A stretch of 64,000 bases of DNA from Gammaproteobacteria bacterium (GCA_021773235.1 JAJFKL010000025.1:1-64000); one strand, 5' to 3'. Shown: positions 45,695-55,664, numbered from the stretch's first letter. Numbers and translations are program-made. The notes: generated from the sequence alone by a model not told the origin.

Positions 45695-47139
45695 AATATT
45701 TCTGTTTAACCTTGAGAGGTCTTTTGCCTCACATCTTCTTTTGCATAACAATACTATTTAACAATCATGCTGCTGCTGATCACAGCGTTGAACACTTGCC
45801 TGCTACTGTCAACAAAGTTTTAGCAAAACACAAAATACCTAAAGATTCCTTGAGTCTTTTTATACATGAGTTTGATGCAAGCGATCCACTGGTTGCATTA
45901 AATATTGATACTCCTCGCAACCCTGCCTCTGTCATCAAGTTATTAACTACATATGCCGGACTTGATATTCTTGGCCCAAATTATAATTGGGAAACGCATG
46001 TTCATCTTGATGGGAAGCTCAATAACGGCACTCTTGATGGAAATTTAATCATTGAGGGTCGCGGCGATCCCTTCCTGGTCAGAGAAACATTTTGGCATTT
46101 ATTATTTACGCTACGCAATCGTGGCATACAACATATTAACGGAGACCTTCTTATTGACAATGAGCATTTTGAAGATGAGAACGGCTCACCCGCAGATTTT
46201 GATAATAAACCCTATCGGGTATACAACACTTTCCCTGATGCTGCATTGTTAAACTTTCGTGCACACCAATTTAACTTCATCCCCATGGACAAGAAGCTTC
46301 ATATCTACGCAGATCCGCCGGCTTCAAACCTGCAAATCAAGAATAAAGTAAAATTAGTTAAAGGAGCGTGCAAGGGAAAGCATCGACGATTAAAGTTTAA
46401 TGTAATTAAACAAGGCTCAGTCACCACAGTCGGGTTCAGTGGCAATTATCCTAAACGTTGTGGCAATCAAGAACTATTGCGCACCGTACTACCCAATGGC
46501 GATTATATCTTTGGTGTCTTCAAGGCATTATGGGAAGACATGGGGGGCACTATTAATGGAAAATATGGTGAAACGAGTATTGATGACAATAATCCATTTT
46601 ATATTGTACCGTCAAAACCATTGAGTGAAATCATTACCTATATCAATAAATACAGTAATAATGTAATGACCAGACAATTGTTACTGACTATTGGTAAAGA
46701 GAAATATAATAATTCCGGAAACAAGCTTGCAGGGAGAAAGGTAATCTCTGAGTGGTTGCAGGGCATCGGTATCTCTGCCCCGGATTTAATCATTGAAAAT
46801 GGTTCCGGTCTATCTCGTAGTGCTCGAATCTCCGCCCGTACGCTGGCGATGATGTTACAACATGCACTACAAAGTCCTTATCAACCAGAATACTTTTCAT
46901 CACTCCCCTTAGTCGGTATTGATGGAACTGTACGCAAACGACTTAAAGGCATTATCCCACCAGGCAATGCCCGCATAAAAACTGGCATAATTGACAATGT
47001 CAGATCTATGGCAGGTTATGTTAAGAGCAAGAACAATAAAAATTATATTATTGTCTCATTACAAAATTATAAGGGCATACAAAATACAACTGGGACATTG
47101 GTTCAGAACGAGATATTGAAGTGGTTATATAAACAGTAA
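45691..47139 (+). CDS. dacB: D-alanyl-D-alanine carboxypeptidase/endopeptidase (PBP4 type)
   Basis: A class C penicillin-binding protein of 482 residues acting on peptidoglycan in the periplasm. A hydrophobic N-terminus (about 8-29) is the export signal. The catalytic Ser80 and Lys83 stand in NPASVIKLLTTY, the SxN element in KYSNNVMTRQLL, and the KTG in ARIKTGIIDNVRSMAGYV. The long insert between the first two motifs (about 110-290) is typical of DacB. The start overlaps the HEAGH protein gene. Confidence 0.94.
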   Translation: MKYFCLTLRGLLPHIFFCITILFNNHAAADHSVEHLPATVNKVLAKHKIPKDSLSLFIHEFDASDPLVALNIDTPRNPASVIKLLTTYAGLDILGPNYNWETHVHLDGKLNNGTLDGNLIIEGRGDPFLVRETFWHLLFTLRNRGIQHINGDLLIDNEHFEDENGSPADFDNKPYRVYNTFPDAALLNFRAHQFNFIPMDKKLHIYADPPASNLQIKNKVKLVKGACKGKHRRLKFNVIKQGSVTTVGFSGNYPKRCGNQELLRTVLPNGDYIFGVFKALWEDMGGTINGKYGETSIDDNNPFYIVPSKPLSEIITYINKYSNNVMTRQLLLTIGKEKYNNSGNKLAGRKVISEWLQGIGISAPDLIIENGSGLSRSARISARTLAMMLQHALQSPYQPEYFSSLPLVGIDGTVRKRLKGIIPPGNARIKTGIIDNVRSMAGYVKSKNNKNYIIVSLQNYKGIQNTTGTLVQNEILKWLYKQ

Positions 47140-47148
47140 ACTCTAAGC

Positions 47149-49629
47149 CTAAATAACCTTTTTCACATTAAATGAAGAAATAAACTCTAACGGCGCTGGC
47201 ATACCAATACCGTAGCCTTGTGCATAATCGACCCCAATACTCCTAAGTTTTTCTAAAATTGCATCGTCTTCTACAAACTCGGCTATTGTCTTTTTACCCA
47301 TAACATGACTTATTTCATTGATTGACTTTACCATTGCAAAATCAATGGGGTCATCAACGATATCTTTGACAAACATCCCATCGATCTTTAAAAAGTCTAC
47401 AGGTAAATTTTTCAAATAAGCAAACGAAGAAACACCACTACCAAAATCATCCAGCGCAAACAAACAGCCCATACCTTTTAAAGTGATAATGAATTCCATC
47501 GCATTATTCAGATTTGCAATTGCTGCAGTTTCAGTAATCTCAAAACACACTTTGCTTGTATCTATTTTTGTTTCTTTCAACTTATTTATTACATAGGCTC
47601 GAAACTGATCATCACCAAGGTTTTGTCCAGATAAATTTATACTACAAAATGATATAGGTTCATCTGTTACAGATATATCTTTGAGCCAATGAAACGCAGA
47701 ATTCAGAACCCAACGGTCCAATTTAGATATTAGATTATATCGCTCAGCCGCAGGTAAAAATGCTCCGGGAGGAATTATGGCGCCGGCTTCATCTTCCATT
47801 CGTAAAAGCAATTCATAATGAGTGGTTTCAGAACTCTCAATATTCATAATTGGTTGTGCATATAAATGAAAGCGGTGTTGTTCGAGAGCACTATTAATTC
47901 TTGTTACCCATTGCATGTCACCATAACGCTTCGCGAAGGAAGTGTCTTTTTCGTGATAAAGGTGCACCCGGTTACGTCCTGATTCTTTTGCTGCATAGCA
48001 AGCAGCATCAGCCTGTTTTAGTATTTCAGTAATGTTATTAATTGACATGTTGATAGGTGAAACACCAATGCTAGCACCGATACTAAATGCCTGATCTCCC
48101 CAGGCAAAGCGGAATTCTTCCACTGCTTCACGTATTACATTAGCAACACGCATTGCTTGTTTTATATTACAATGTTCCATCAACACTCCAAATTCATCAC
48201 CACCAATTCTTGCTAAAGTGTCACGCTGCCTTATCTTATCTTCCATGATATTTGCAATTTGATGAAGCAACTCATCACCCGCAGTATGGCCACAAGTGTC
48301 ATTAACAATTTTGAACTGATCCAAATCTATATATAATATCGCATGCTCTGATCTTTCTTCTTCTACATGATCCAACACTCTAGCAAGACGCCTTTCAAAC
48401 TCTCTTCTGTTAACTAGTTCAGTAAGCGCATCATGACTAGCCTGATAAGATAATTCATCTGAAAGATTATGTGCTTCTGTAATATCTTGTACTTGTGCTA
48501 TTGCATATAAAAAGTCATTATTAATGTCTCGTACAGATGAAACATTCAACAAACCCCAAATGATTTTTCCAGATTTATGTATATATCTTTTTTCCAATTG
48601 ATAATGTGATAATTTTCCCTGTACTAATTTAAAATGCTGATCAACACTCAAGCTCACATCATCTAAAAATGTCAATTCCTTAAACAAGGTACCAACAAGT
48701 TCTTCCTGTTTGTAACCCAACATATTACAAAGCGATTGATTCACTTGGCTGATACTGTGATCTTTTTTGACTAACGCCATGCCAATTGCTGCACTATAAA
48801 ATGCACTTCTGAACCTTACCTCACTGTCTTCCAGTCTTTCCTGCGTCCTTACCCTTTCTGATATTTCAGTATTAAGTTCTTCATTTCTAAGCTTGACCTC
48901 AGCAGTTCTTTCCTCAACAAGTGACTCTAGATTCTCATCTCTTTCCTGGATGTGTTCCAGCATTTCATTAAAATCTTCAGTTAATTCTCCGAGCTCATCA
49001 TCATCGTAAATTTTTGCCCTGATTTTATAATCTTTCTCTTCACTAACCTTTTTAGCTATATCTGCAAGGTGATGTATTGGTACATAGATAAGACGTTGCA
49101 TACGTCCAGATAGAATAACTGCTATTCCTAATGAAATGACCATCACAATTAAGGAAATAATAAAAAAATATATAAACCTTTCAGTTATTTCATGCTTACT
49201 AGCTGAAACTAATACCGTGCCTATAGTCTTGTCATTGTAAACGACAGGAACTCTTACATTAATCAAATCTAAACTGATATGGTCCCTGTGAATATCTACA
49301 ATGTATTTTTCATCGTACTCATTGTTATGATAATGAACAAAATTATTACCATCAGTCAAAAGTACTTCAGCAGCCACAATTGATGAGTCATGCGCCAAAG
49401 AACTTACTATCTCATTACCTGAGTCATAATCATTGAACAATATTGCAGTAGATATATTGTCACGAACTATCTTTGCATGAGTCTCAAGATCATTCTTGAG
49501 CACTGATCTCAGTGTATATATGTCATGCGCCAGAAAAACACCTATAGCAATTAATAGAGCAAGAGCAGTGGTAATTGTTATAATAGCGGCCAGTTTACGT
49601 TTGATTGAATATGATGAGAATATATTCAT
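47149..49629 (-). CDS. HAMP-PAS-GGDEF-EAL c-di-GMP signalling protein with a YfiN-like sensor
   Basis: An 826-residue inner-membrane protein. Helices at about 13-33 and 152-174 bracket a periplasmic domain of about 115 residues resembling the CHASE8 sensor of YfiN; HAMP is at about 175-230, PAS at 270-385, GGDEF intact at 476-480 with an inhibitory RxxD (467-470) five residues before it, and the EAL domain at about 575-815. The EAL triad reads ELL (606-608), with catalytic residues such as DDFGSG (727-732) kept, so both synthesis and hydrolysis are plausible. It overlaps the yfiR-like gene by 4 bases. Confidence 0.92.
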   Translation of the reverse strand: MNIFSSYSIKRKLAAIITITTALALLIAIGVFLAHDIYTLRSVLKNDLETHAKIVRDNISTAILFNDYDSGNEIVSSLAHDSSIVAAEVLLTDGNNFVHYHNNEYDEKYIVDIHRDHISLDLINVRVPVVYNDKTIGTVLVSASKHEITERFIYFFIISLIVMVISLGIAVILSGRMQRLIYVPIHHLADIAKKVSEEKDYKIRAKIYDDDELGELTEDFNEMLEHIQERDENLESLVEERTAEVKLRNEELNTEISERVRTQERLEDSEVRFRSAFYSAAIGMALVKKDHSISQVNQSLCNMLGYKQEELVGTLFKELTFLDDVSLSVDQHFKLVQGKLSHYQLEKRYIHKSGKIIWGLLNVSSVRDINNDFLYAIAQVQDITEAHNLSDELSYQASHDALTELVNRREFERRLARVLDHVEEERSEHAILYIDLDQFKIVNDTCGHTAGDELLHQIANIMEDKIRQRDTLARIGGDEFGVLMEHCNIKQAMRVANVIREAVEEFRFAWGDQAFSIGASIGVSPINMSINNITEILKQADAACYAAKESGRNRVHLYHEKDTSFAKRYGDMQWVTRINSALEQHRFHLYAQPIMNIESSETTHYELLLRMEDEAGAIIPPGAFLPAAERYNLISKLDRWVLNSAFHWLKDISVTDEPISFCSINLSGQNLGDDQFRAYVINKLKETKIDTSKVCFEITETAAIANLNNAMEFIITLKGMGCLFALDDFGSGVSSFAYLKNLPVDFLKIDGMFVKDIVDDPIDFAMVKSINEISHVMGKKTIAEFVEDDAILEKLRSIGVDYAQGYGIGMPAPLEFISSFNVKKVI

Positions 49630-50171
49630 TTATCCGCACCAACAATTTTAGCTATCCGTAATAACTTTGAACTAATCTTCAATCCATTCTTTTTTGCAGA
49701 GCCTATATTTATAGCGACACGTAATTTATTGTCTCGAACAAAATATTCGATCATCCCTCCATCGCTAATAAAACCCTCCATATCACTGACCAATAAAGTA
49801 TTTCCATCCAATAATATTTGTTTTATATTTTTCGAATCATAATCAATGCGACTAATAAAAAGGATCTGACAATTTTTCGCCTCTTCGTTTGTTATATTCT
49901 TTATTATTTTTATTTTCCTACCTTTTACATCATCGCCCTCTATATCATTTATGTGCTTATTAATTTCTGTTATTCCGTTAATACAAATATTGAAATTATT
50001 TTTTTCATTAAAAGATGACTCAGGCCATTCAACAAAATTAGAAAAGTGAAGCAGGTAAACAGCCATAAATTTGCCTTGCCGATCCAGGGCATCTTGTTCA
50101 TTTGCACACACGGAAAACGTAAAAACCGTTCCTAATAACAATGCAAATAATTTTCTATTTATCTGTTTCAT
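49626..50171 (-). CDS. YfiR family (DUF4154) periplasmic protein
   Basis: A 181-residue protein with a signal peptide (about 1-23). It has the family start AVYLLHFSNFVEWPESSF and the late LLVSDMEGFISDGGMIEYF with IGSAKKNGLKISSKLLRIA. In Pseudomonas, YfiR binds the periplasmic domain of the YfiN cyclase and holds it off until the signal arrives. The next gene encodes a YfiN-like cyclase, and a TonB-dependent receptor gene is just upstream. Confidence 0.92.
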   Translation of the reverse strand: MKQINRKLFALLLGTVFTFSVCANEQDALDRQGKFMAVYLLHFSNFVEWPESSFNEKNNFNICINGITEINKHINDIEGDDVKGRKIKIIKNITNEEAKNCQILFISRIDYDSKNIKQILLDGNTLLVSDMEGFISDGGMIEYFVRDNKLRVAINIGSAKKNGLKISSKLLRIAKIVGADK

Positions 50172-50194
50172 AAAAATAATTTATTTAACTGCCA

Positions 50195-52219
50195 TTAAAA
50201 CTGCCATTGCAGTTTTGCAAAAATGCCTCTTTGAATTTGCGTATTTGGGATAGTAAGGATCTCACCGGAAAATTCCTGACGTGAATTTTCAATCAGGTTT
50301 TGACCTATCACAGATAATTTCAGATTATTAATAGGTGTCCAGCTAAGTTGAATATTCATACTGACATAGTCATTAACATTCAAATCAGGTAACTCATCGA
50401 CATAGCGAATCCAGGTATCCAACTGAATATCTTCCGAAAACGAATACAAGGATCGCAAAGACAATTGATGATGAGGACTACGTCCTTCTTGAGCTTCAGG
50501 GCTGCTGCTAGTAATACCTTGGGCAGCATGCATATGTAAATCAAAATAACTATACGTACCTTTTAATGTTAACTTCGGATGTATATTCCACTCGTTAGTT
50601 AATTCAATACCATAACTTTCCGCATCCATTTCACGTTTTATACTAAGCGGTATTACGAGATGTGCCGGTGCTGGTGTGGTTTCCAGAAATGCGGTTCCCC
50701 TTTCAAACATAGTCAGATCTTTGTATTTGTTATAAAAGAGTGCGAGATCAAAAAAATAGTTATTATTAATTTTTGCTCTATAACCAAGCTCATAAGCAAT
50801 CACCTCTTCCGGTTTCCTTTGTTTCGACCCAATTACTGATACCACCCGAGGTGGAGTACCCGAAATAACCGTCGTATCAACTCTGACACTTTCTGTACCG
50901 CGATCCGTTATGCGTAAACCTCGGGATACCGCTCCCCAGAACATATGGTTTGCAATTGGTGTCCATCGAAATCGTGCATTGGGTTGATATTCAAAACCGG
51001 TAAAATCGTTATGCTCAAATTTGGACCCCATGATCAAATGTAGCTGACCATCGAATAAGGCAATATCATCCTGAAAGAATGCTGTGTATAAAGGAGAGGT
51101 ACGTTCTCTTGGACTAATTCTTAAACCAAAAGAATCTGCGTGAATTTCATCCCGGTTTAACCGATAACCAGTACCCCAAATAATCGAATGTTGTTTATTC
51201 CAGTTAAATTGATGTTTGATATCAAGATCAAAAATATCATTATCAAATTCAATTGTTATGCCGTCTTTTCTAATAACATGATCATAATAGGCTTGAATTT
51301 CCAGACTGTTATCAGAATTGAAATCATGTTGCCAACGAGCAAGTAGGTTATAACCTTCCAATTCATCGCTAGCCAAAGTATTTACTGAAAAAGGTGCCAT
51401 TAATGAGAGCTTAGAAAATTCTTTGTTTGAGGAGCCAGTATAAATGTCACCTTGTAATGTAATATTATCGCGTGATGCGTTTGACCAATCGAGCCTAAAA
51501 CCAGCCTGACTTAGATCTCTACCCCCAAATGTCCCATTACCCGACAAATCGAGCAATTGATCACGATCCGCATGCTTGGCATAAAGCCGATAATACATAT
51601 CATCATTTAATTTGCCCCCATAACGCCCAGAGGCCAATGCCTTAAGTTCTGTCCCGATACCCGTAGTTAATAAACCACCCTGAGTCTCACTGGCCTTTTT
51701 GGTAATGATATTGATCACACCGTTCATGGCATTACCACCCCAAATGGCCGTTGCTGGTCCGCGTATCACTTCAATACGATCAATATCTTCCAACACGGTA
51801 TCTTGTGTATCCCAATATACGCCTGAAAACAATGGTGTATAAACTGTCCGTCCATCCATAAGAACAAGTAACTTGTTAGCGAAACGACCATTAAACCCGC
51901 GAGATGATATTGCCCATTTTTGAGAGTCTATTTGTGCTACTTCGATGCCTGGAGCCATACGCAATGCTTCAGGAATGCTGGTCACACCAGAACGTTTTAT
52001 ATCTTCATTTGATATCACAAACACTGCTGCTGCTGTATCTAATAGCTTCTGTGGTTTACGAGACACCGATGTCACTACAACATCAAGTTCACTGAATTGC
52101 TCAAGGCTGAGTTGGCTCAATTCCTTTAGACTGTCGGCGTGTCCTCCTTGACTAGAAACAACTAAACAAAGAACAAATATAAAATTAATTCTTTTCATAT
52201 TTGTCGAACTCATGATCAT
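50195..52219 (-). CDS. TonB-dependent outer-membrane receptor
   Basis: A 674-residue outer-membrane protein with a signal peptide (KRINFIFVLCLVVSSQGGHA), plug domain (VFVISNEDIKRSGVTSIPEA and RIEVIRGPATAIWGGNAMNG), a beta barrel and the C-terminal Phe (AKLQWQF). The ligand is unknown; siderophores, cobalamin, oligosaccharides or signals are all possible. It is followed by the yfiR-like gene after 23 bases, suggesting a receptor that informs a c-di-GMP switch. The ATG could be at 52219 or 52213. Confidence 0.93.
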   Translation of the reverse strand: MIMSSTNMKRINFIFVLCLVVSSQGGHADSLKELSQLSLEQFSELDVVVTSVSRKPQKLLDTAAAVFVISNEDIKRSGVTSIPEALRMAPGIEVAQIDSQKWAISSRGFNGRFANKLLVLMDGRTVYTPLFSGVYWDTQDTVLEDIDRIEVIRGPATAIWGGNAMNGVINIITKKASETQGGLLTTGIGTELKALASGRYGGKLNDDMYYRLYAKHADRDQLLDLSGNGTFGGRDLSQAGFRLDWSNASRDNITLQGDIYTGSSNKEFSKLSLMAPFSVNTLASDELEGYNLLARWQHDFNSDNSLEIQAYYDHVIRKDGITIEFDNDIFDLDIKHQFNWNKQHSIIWGTGYRLNRDEIHADSFGLRISPRERTSPLYTAFFQDDIALFDGQLHLIMGSKFEHNDFTGFEYQPNARFRWTPIANHMFWGAVSRGLRITDRGTESVRVDTTVISGTPPRVVSVIGSKQRKPEEVIAYELGYRAKINNNYFFDLALFYNKYKDLTMFERGTAFLETTPAPAHLVIPLSIKREMDAESYGIELTNEWNIHPKLTLKGTYSYFDLHMHAAQGITSSSPEAQEGRSPHHQLSLRSLYSFSEDIQLDTWIRYVDELPDLNVNDYVSMNIQLSWTPINNLKLSVIGQNLIENSRQEFSGEILTIPNTQIQRGIFAKLQWQF

Positions 52220-52616
52220 TTCCTCACATGAAATTTAAAAAGATGTAATCCATGACAGCACATCGTCATGCATTGCTTGTTAATTGTGGGAATAAACTGA
52301 TAGGTGTCTGCGTTGAACGCATTAGCGTAAACATTATTATTTGCTAATCGTAACTCAACAAATACTCGAACCAATAATCTATTAAAATCCCAGATACTCA
52401 TCATTTATACTTATAATTAGTGCTTATCATTCTTATTGAGCGATAAGTTTTATTACTAACAGAGCAAAATTAATGCCATCGAATAGTGAGGTAGAAATTT
52501 ATAATTAATGCCTTGGATAACCAGAGACAATATAAATGTAAGCTATTGATATTTAATGCATAAATTATTATTCTGTTTCAAATCAAGATAGAAGAAACAA
52601 ATGGATGGGAACTTAA
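52220..52616. other. Intergenic upstream region of the TonB-receptor operon
   Basis: The 397-base AT-rich stretch should hold the promoter of the TonB receptor-yfiR-GGDEF operon. A loose Fur-like stretch (TGCTTATCATTCTTATT) lies at about 52421-52437, but the match is weak. Nothing else stands out. Confidence 0.5.
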
Positions 52617-52883
52617 CTCTGGATAAAGAATTTCCATATTCTTGGCGCTATTTTGTTTCTGGGAAATATTATTGTCACTAGCTGGGGGAAATTAATGGTG
52701 AATCGCACTCGTGACCTAAGAATAATTACCTTTTTTCAACGTGAGGTCGCATTAACGGATTACGTGTTCACACTGGGTGGAGTACTGACAATTTTGATGA
52801 GCACTTTTGCACGAGCCATCATCCACTACATAGCTTATCTAAAATCAAATAGATCTTACGTGGATCGGTTTTTTATATTTTAA
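52617..52883 (+). pseudogene. DUF2269-family membrane protein remnant
   Basis: The open frame reads KNFHILGAILFLGNIIVTSW, then VNRTRDLRIITFFQREVALT and DYVFTLGGVLTILM, which is the beginning of a DUF2269 membrane protein as I know the family (about 150 residues, four helices). Only about 75 family residues are left. After STFARAII the sequence departs from the family and stops at 52883. No start codon fits: the nearest ATG (52601) is in a different frame, hinting at a frameshift. The stop overlaps the end of the convergent DUF3179 gene. Confidence 0.6.
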
Positions 52884-54250
52884 TTATATAGATCTGCTTT
52901 TTCTAAATAACCACTCCATGCAAACCAATAAGCGATATGTCCGGGAAGTCGAGAAAGGTTTTCACCTTCGGGGCCAATTAATGCCTGTTCAGTAACTTTC
53001 CAAACTTTTCCTTCCTGTTTAATTGTCGTTAATTCTGGAGAGTCTTTACTAAACTTACGACCTTCAGAACGATAAGCTCTCACTGTCCGAGTATCTGCAT
53101 CGCCAATAATGACCAATTGAATCACGCCAACACGATCATTGATTACTTTGCCATTTGAAAATGCTGTTAATGGCCAAGCTTTCTCTGCTCCTGTTAAGCG
53201 TAAACCAAAAACCTGATCTTTCGGGTTGAGTCGCTTGTCGTTTGTTGGCGCAGGGAACATAAGCTTCGGACTGTTAAAATATCTACTGTATGCACTGCCA
53301 GGCTTGTAGTCTCTTCGAAAACCAGTATCAAGAGATAATACTTTCGTCGTTGGGTGCTGTTTTTTCCATTGTCCCCAAGTTGTCGTAACGACAGGCAATA
53401 TCTTTAGCTCGATACCGGAACCCGTCAATTCACCAACCACAGGGCGGCCAGTAAATTGATTCCATAGTGAATGTGTTTGTTGGTCATACATCAACTTATT
53501 TGATCGGTATAAAAAACCTGAGGAACCAAACACAAAATGCTCATCACGTCCTTCAACACGCGTATCAAACAAAATACCGGATCCGCACAAGGTGCAATAA
53601 GCTAATGAAACGGGTACACCACCAATTACATCATTAAACATTTCATGCCAATCCATAATACGATAAGGATAAGCACGTACATCACCATTAATCTCTACAC
53701 CGAAAACAGATTCCGTATCGGTTAAAAATGTTGCTTCGTTTGCATCAATAAAATTTGGATTGGTTAAGGCAGGTATCCCATCTTTTTCGACTCCTCCCCA
53801 AAGAACCTCGTCAATTCCAATTTCATGTTTAACATCCGGATAAATAAAAACTTCAAAATTGGGATCGAGATTTTGGAATAGTTCTGATTTAAACGTTGTA
53901 TAACCATCAAAAGGTTTAATTTCCGGATGCGCTTGTAACCATGTCATCCATTTAAACCAATCATTCACATAGCTTTCTTCGGTAAAATGATGCAACAAGT
54001 CGGCTATATCACCACCGGGATCTCCGATAAAACGCATAGCATTAATTAAAGCGGCGACGACATCAGGGTTATCTCTTTCACGCAGCCAAGCTACTGATTG
54101 CCTACGAACTTCTATGGATTCTACAAATAATAGCCTTACATGAGAGCCAACGTCATTACTATTTGAGACAGTCTCTTGTTTATCGACTCCAAGGCCATAC
54201 ACGCCATTGAACATGAATAACAATGAAAACAACAATAAGATTTGTTTCAT
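52880..54250 (-). CDS. DUF3179 domain-containing exported protein
   Basis: A 456-residue protein with a signal peptide (KQILLLFSLLFMFNGVYG). The DUF3179 region (about 165-440) shows VNGDVRAYPYRIMDWHEMFND (approximate), VSLAYCTLCGSGILFDTR and SSGFLYRSNKLMYD, then DQQTHSLWNQFTGRPVVG. The conserved CxxC (YCTLCGS) and Trp/Asn residues suggest a metal or redox site, but the function is unknown. It is transcribed alone. Confidence 0.9.
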   Translation of the reverse strand: MKQILLLFSLLFMFNGVYGLGVDKQETVSNSNDVGSHVRLLFVESIEVRRQSVAWLRERDNPDVVAALINAMRFIGDPGGDIADLLHHFTEESYVNDWFKWMTWLQAHPEIKPFDGYTTFKSELFQNLDPNFEVFIYPDVKHEIGIDEVLWGGVEKDGIPALTNPNFIDANEATFLTDTESVFGVEINGDVRAYPYRIMDWHEMFNDVIGGVPVSLAYCTLCGSGILFDTRVEGRDEHFVFGSSGFLYRSNKLMYDQQTHSLWNQFTGRPVVGELTGSGIELKILPVVTTTWGQWKKQHPTTKVLSLDTGFRRDYKPGSAYSRYFNSPKLMFPAPTNDKRLNPKDQVFGLRLTGAEKAWPLTAFSNGKVINDRVGVIQLVIIGDADTRTVRAYRSEGRKFSKDSPELTTIKQEGKVWKVTEQALIGPEGENLSRLPGHIAYWFAWSGYLEKADLYN

Positions 54251-54393
54251 TTAACTCCCTCTTAATATCTCTCTAGTTTATTTTAGAGTGATAATCAGAA
54301 GTTAGTTCAACCTAAAGGCATGATACTGATACTTATATTCCTGAATGTACTGATATATCTTGATAATCAATTACAAAAATAAAATATTTCTAA

Positions 54394-55488
54394 CTATTCT
54401 TGATAAACAGGGAAGTCAGCATAGCCTTCTTCAGAGGGTGCATACCAGATTTCCGTTGGGGCTTCTTCAGCAATCGTCCAATCATTTTCAAAACGTTCGA
54501 CTAAGTCCGGATTGCTTATATATGGACGACCGAATGCAATTAAATCGGCATGCTTATTTGCGATGGCTTGTTCTGCAGTTTTTTGGTTATAACCACAGTT
54601 ACCCATTAACGGTCCTTTGAAAACCTCACGTATATCTGACAGCGTCATGGCTTCACCAAGCTCATGAAAACCAAACGCCAAACCATCCATGACATGCAGA
54701 TAGGCTAATGAAAAATTATTTAGTTGTTCAGCAACAAAGGTAAATTGATCGCGGAAATCAGCCGACCCCATATCATTAAACACCCCATTGGGTGCAAGCC
54801 GCACTCCAATTCTATCGACAGACACTTCGGCCATTACTGCTTGCAATATTTCATCAAGAAAACGATATCGATTTGGGATGCTGCCACCATAATTATCTGT
54901 GCGCTCATTAGTCTTCGATTGTAAAAATTGATCAATCAAATAACCATTTGCACTATGTATTTCTACGCCATCAAAACCGGCTTGCATTGCACGTCTGGCA
55001 GCTTTTTTATAATCATTTACTGTTTCCTTAATTTGTTCAACTGTCAGTGCCGCAGGTGTTTCGTAATGTTCTTTACCCTTTGGAGTTTGAATATACTCGC
55101 CATCTAATTTAATCGCAGAAGGTGCAACTGGCAGTTCACCATTATGAAAACTACTATGTGATGCGCGACCGCAATGCCACAATTGTAAAAACATTGTGCC
55201 ACCCGCCTCATGTACAGCATCTACGACTTGTTTCCATCCTTGCACCTGTTCATCGTTATAGATGCCAGGGGAGTCCATCCAGCCTATGCCTTGTTTTGAT
55301 ATAACGGTTGCTTCTGAAATGATCAAGCCTGCAGATGCGCGCTGACTATAATAGTCCGCCATCAATGCATTAGGGATTCGGTCACTGCCTGCTCGGCCTC
55401 GTGTTAATGGTGCCATTACGATTCGATTTTTTAATTCTAATGTCGTGTTTATTGAGACTGGCTTTAATAATGGGCTGGCTTTACTCAT
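54394..55488 (-). CDS. Old yellow enzyme-type alkene reductase, paralogue 1
   Basis: An FMN-dependent NAD(P)H oxidoreductase of 364 residues that reduces activated C=C bonds, such as enals, maleimides or nitro compounds. It has NRIVMAPLTRGRA at the start, the substrate-binding HSAN pair (VEIHSANGYLIDQFLQ), RLAPNGVFNDMGS, and the FMN-phosphate segment GNCGYNQKTAEQA with LIAFGRPYISNPDLV. The catalytic Tyr region reads TDNYGGSI. It resembles the paralogue at 62763 along its whole length. A dyad lies upstream at 55533. Confidence 0.93.
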   Translation of the reverse strand: MSKASPLLKPVSINTTLELKNRIVMAPLTRGRAGSDRIPNALMADYYSQRASAGLIISEATVISKQGIGWMDSPGIYNDEQVQGWKQVVDAVHEAGGTMFLQLWHCGRASHSSFHNGELPVAPSAIKLDGEYIQTPKGKEHYETPAALTVEQIKETVNDYKKAARRAMQAGFDGVEIHSANGYLIDQFLQSKTNERTDNYGGSIPNRYRFLDEILQAVMAEVSVDRIGVRLAPNGVFNDMGSADFRDQFTFVAEQLNNFSLAYLHVMDGLAFGFHELGEAMTLSDIREVFKGPLMGNCGYNQKTAEQAIANKHADLIAFGRPYISNPDLVERFENDWTIAEEAPTEIWYAPSEEGYADFPVYQE

Positions 55489-55532
55489 TTAAATACTTCC
55501 TTAATTGAGGATTGATTACTCCAAGAATTGCA

Positions 55533-55552
55533 ATACATATACGCTATTGTAT
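55533..55552. promoter_or_regulatory. Inverted repeat upstream of alkene reductase 1
   Basis: ATACA and TGTAT are inverted arms with a 10-base spacer (TATACGCTAT). The same ACA-N10-TGT geometry occurs in the two LysR/DUF4440 gaps, so a related LysR protein may bind here. It lies 45 bases before the start codon. Confidence 0.45.
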
Positions 55553-55646
55553 CTGTTTTTATTAACCCGTGTTAGTTAAGGGAATGCGACAAAGTCATCA
55601 ATGCAACTTCTTGTTTGAAATATTACTAAATAACTATTTAATGAAA

Positions 55647-55664
55647 ATACACTTCCTTGTGTAT
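55647..55664. repeat. ATACAC-TCC-GTGTAT palindrome 1
   Basis: ATACACTTCCTTGTGTAT has 6-base inverted arms. It lies 43 bases beyond the 3' end of the first DUF4440 gene, as do its relatives at 57276 and 57421. It shares the TCC core of the dispersed hairpins. Confidence 0.7.

Noticed and set aside
52216-52404. 62-codon open frame upstream of the TonB receptor on the minus strand
   Set aside because: No ribosome site, no recognisable signal peptide or domain, and it lies where the promoter should be.
52421-52437. Fur-like site TGCTTATCATTCTTATT upstream of the TonB receptor
   Set aside because: Only about one half of the Fur consensus is matched, and AT-rich gaps give such matches by chance. 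I do not claim iron control.
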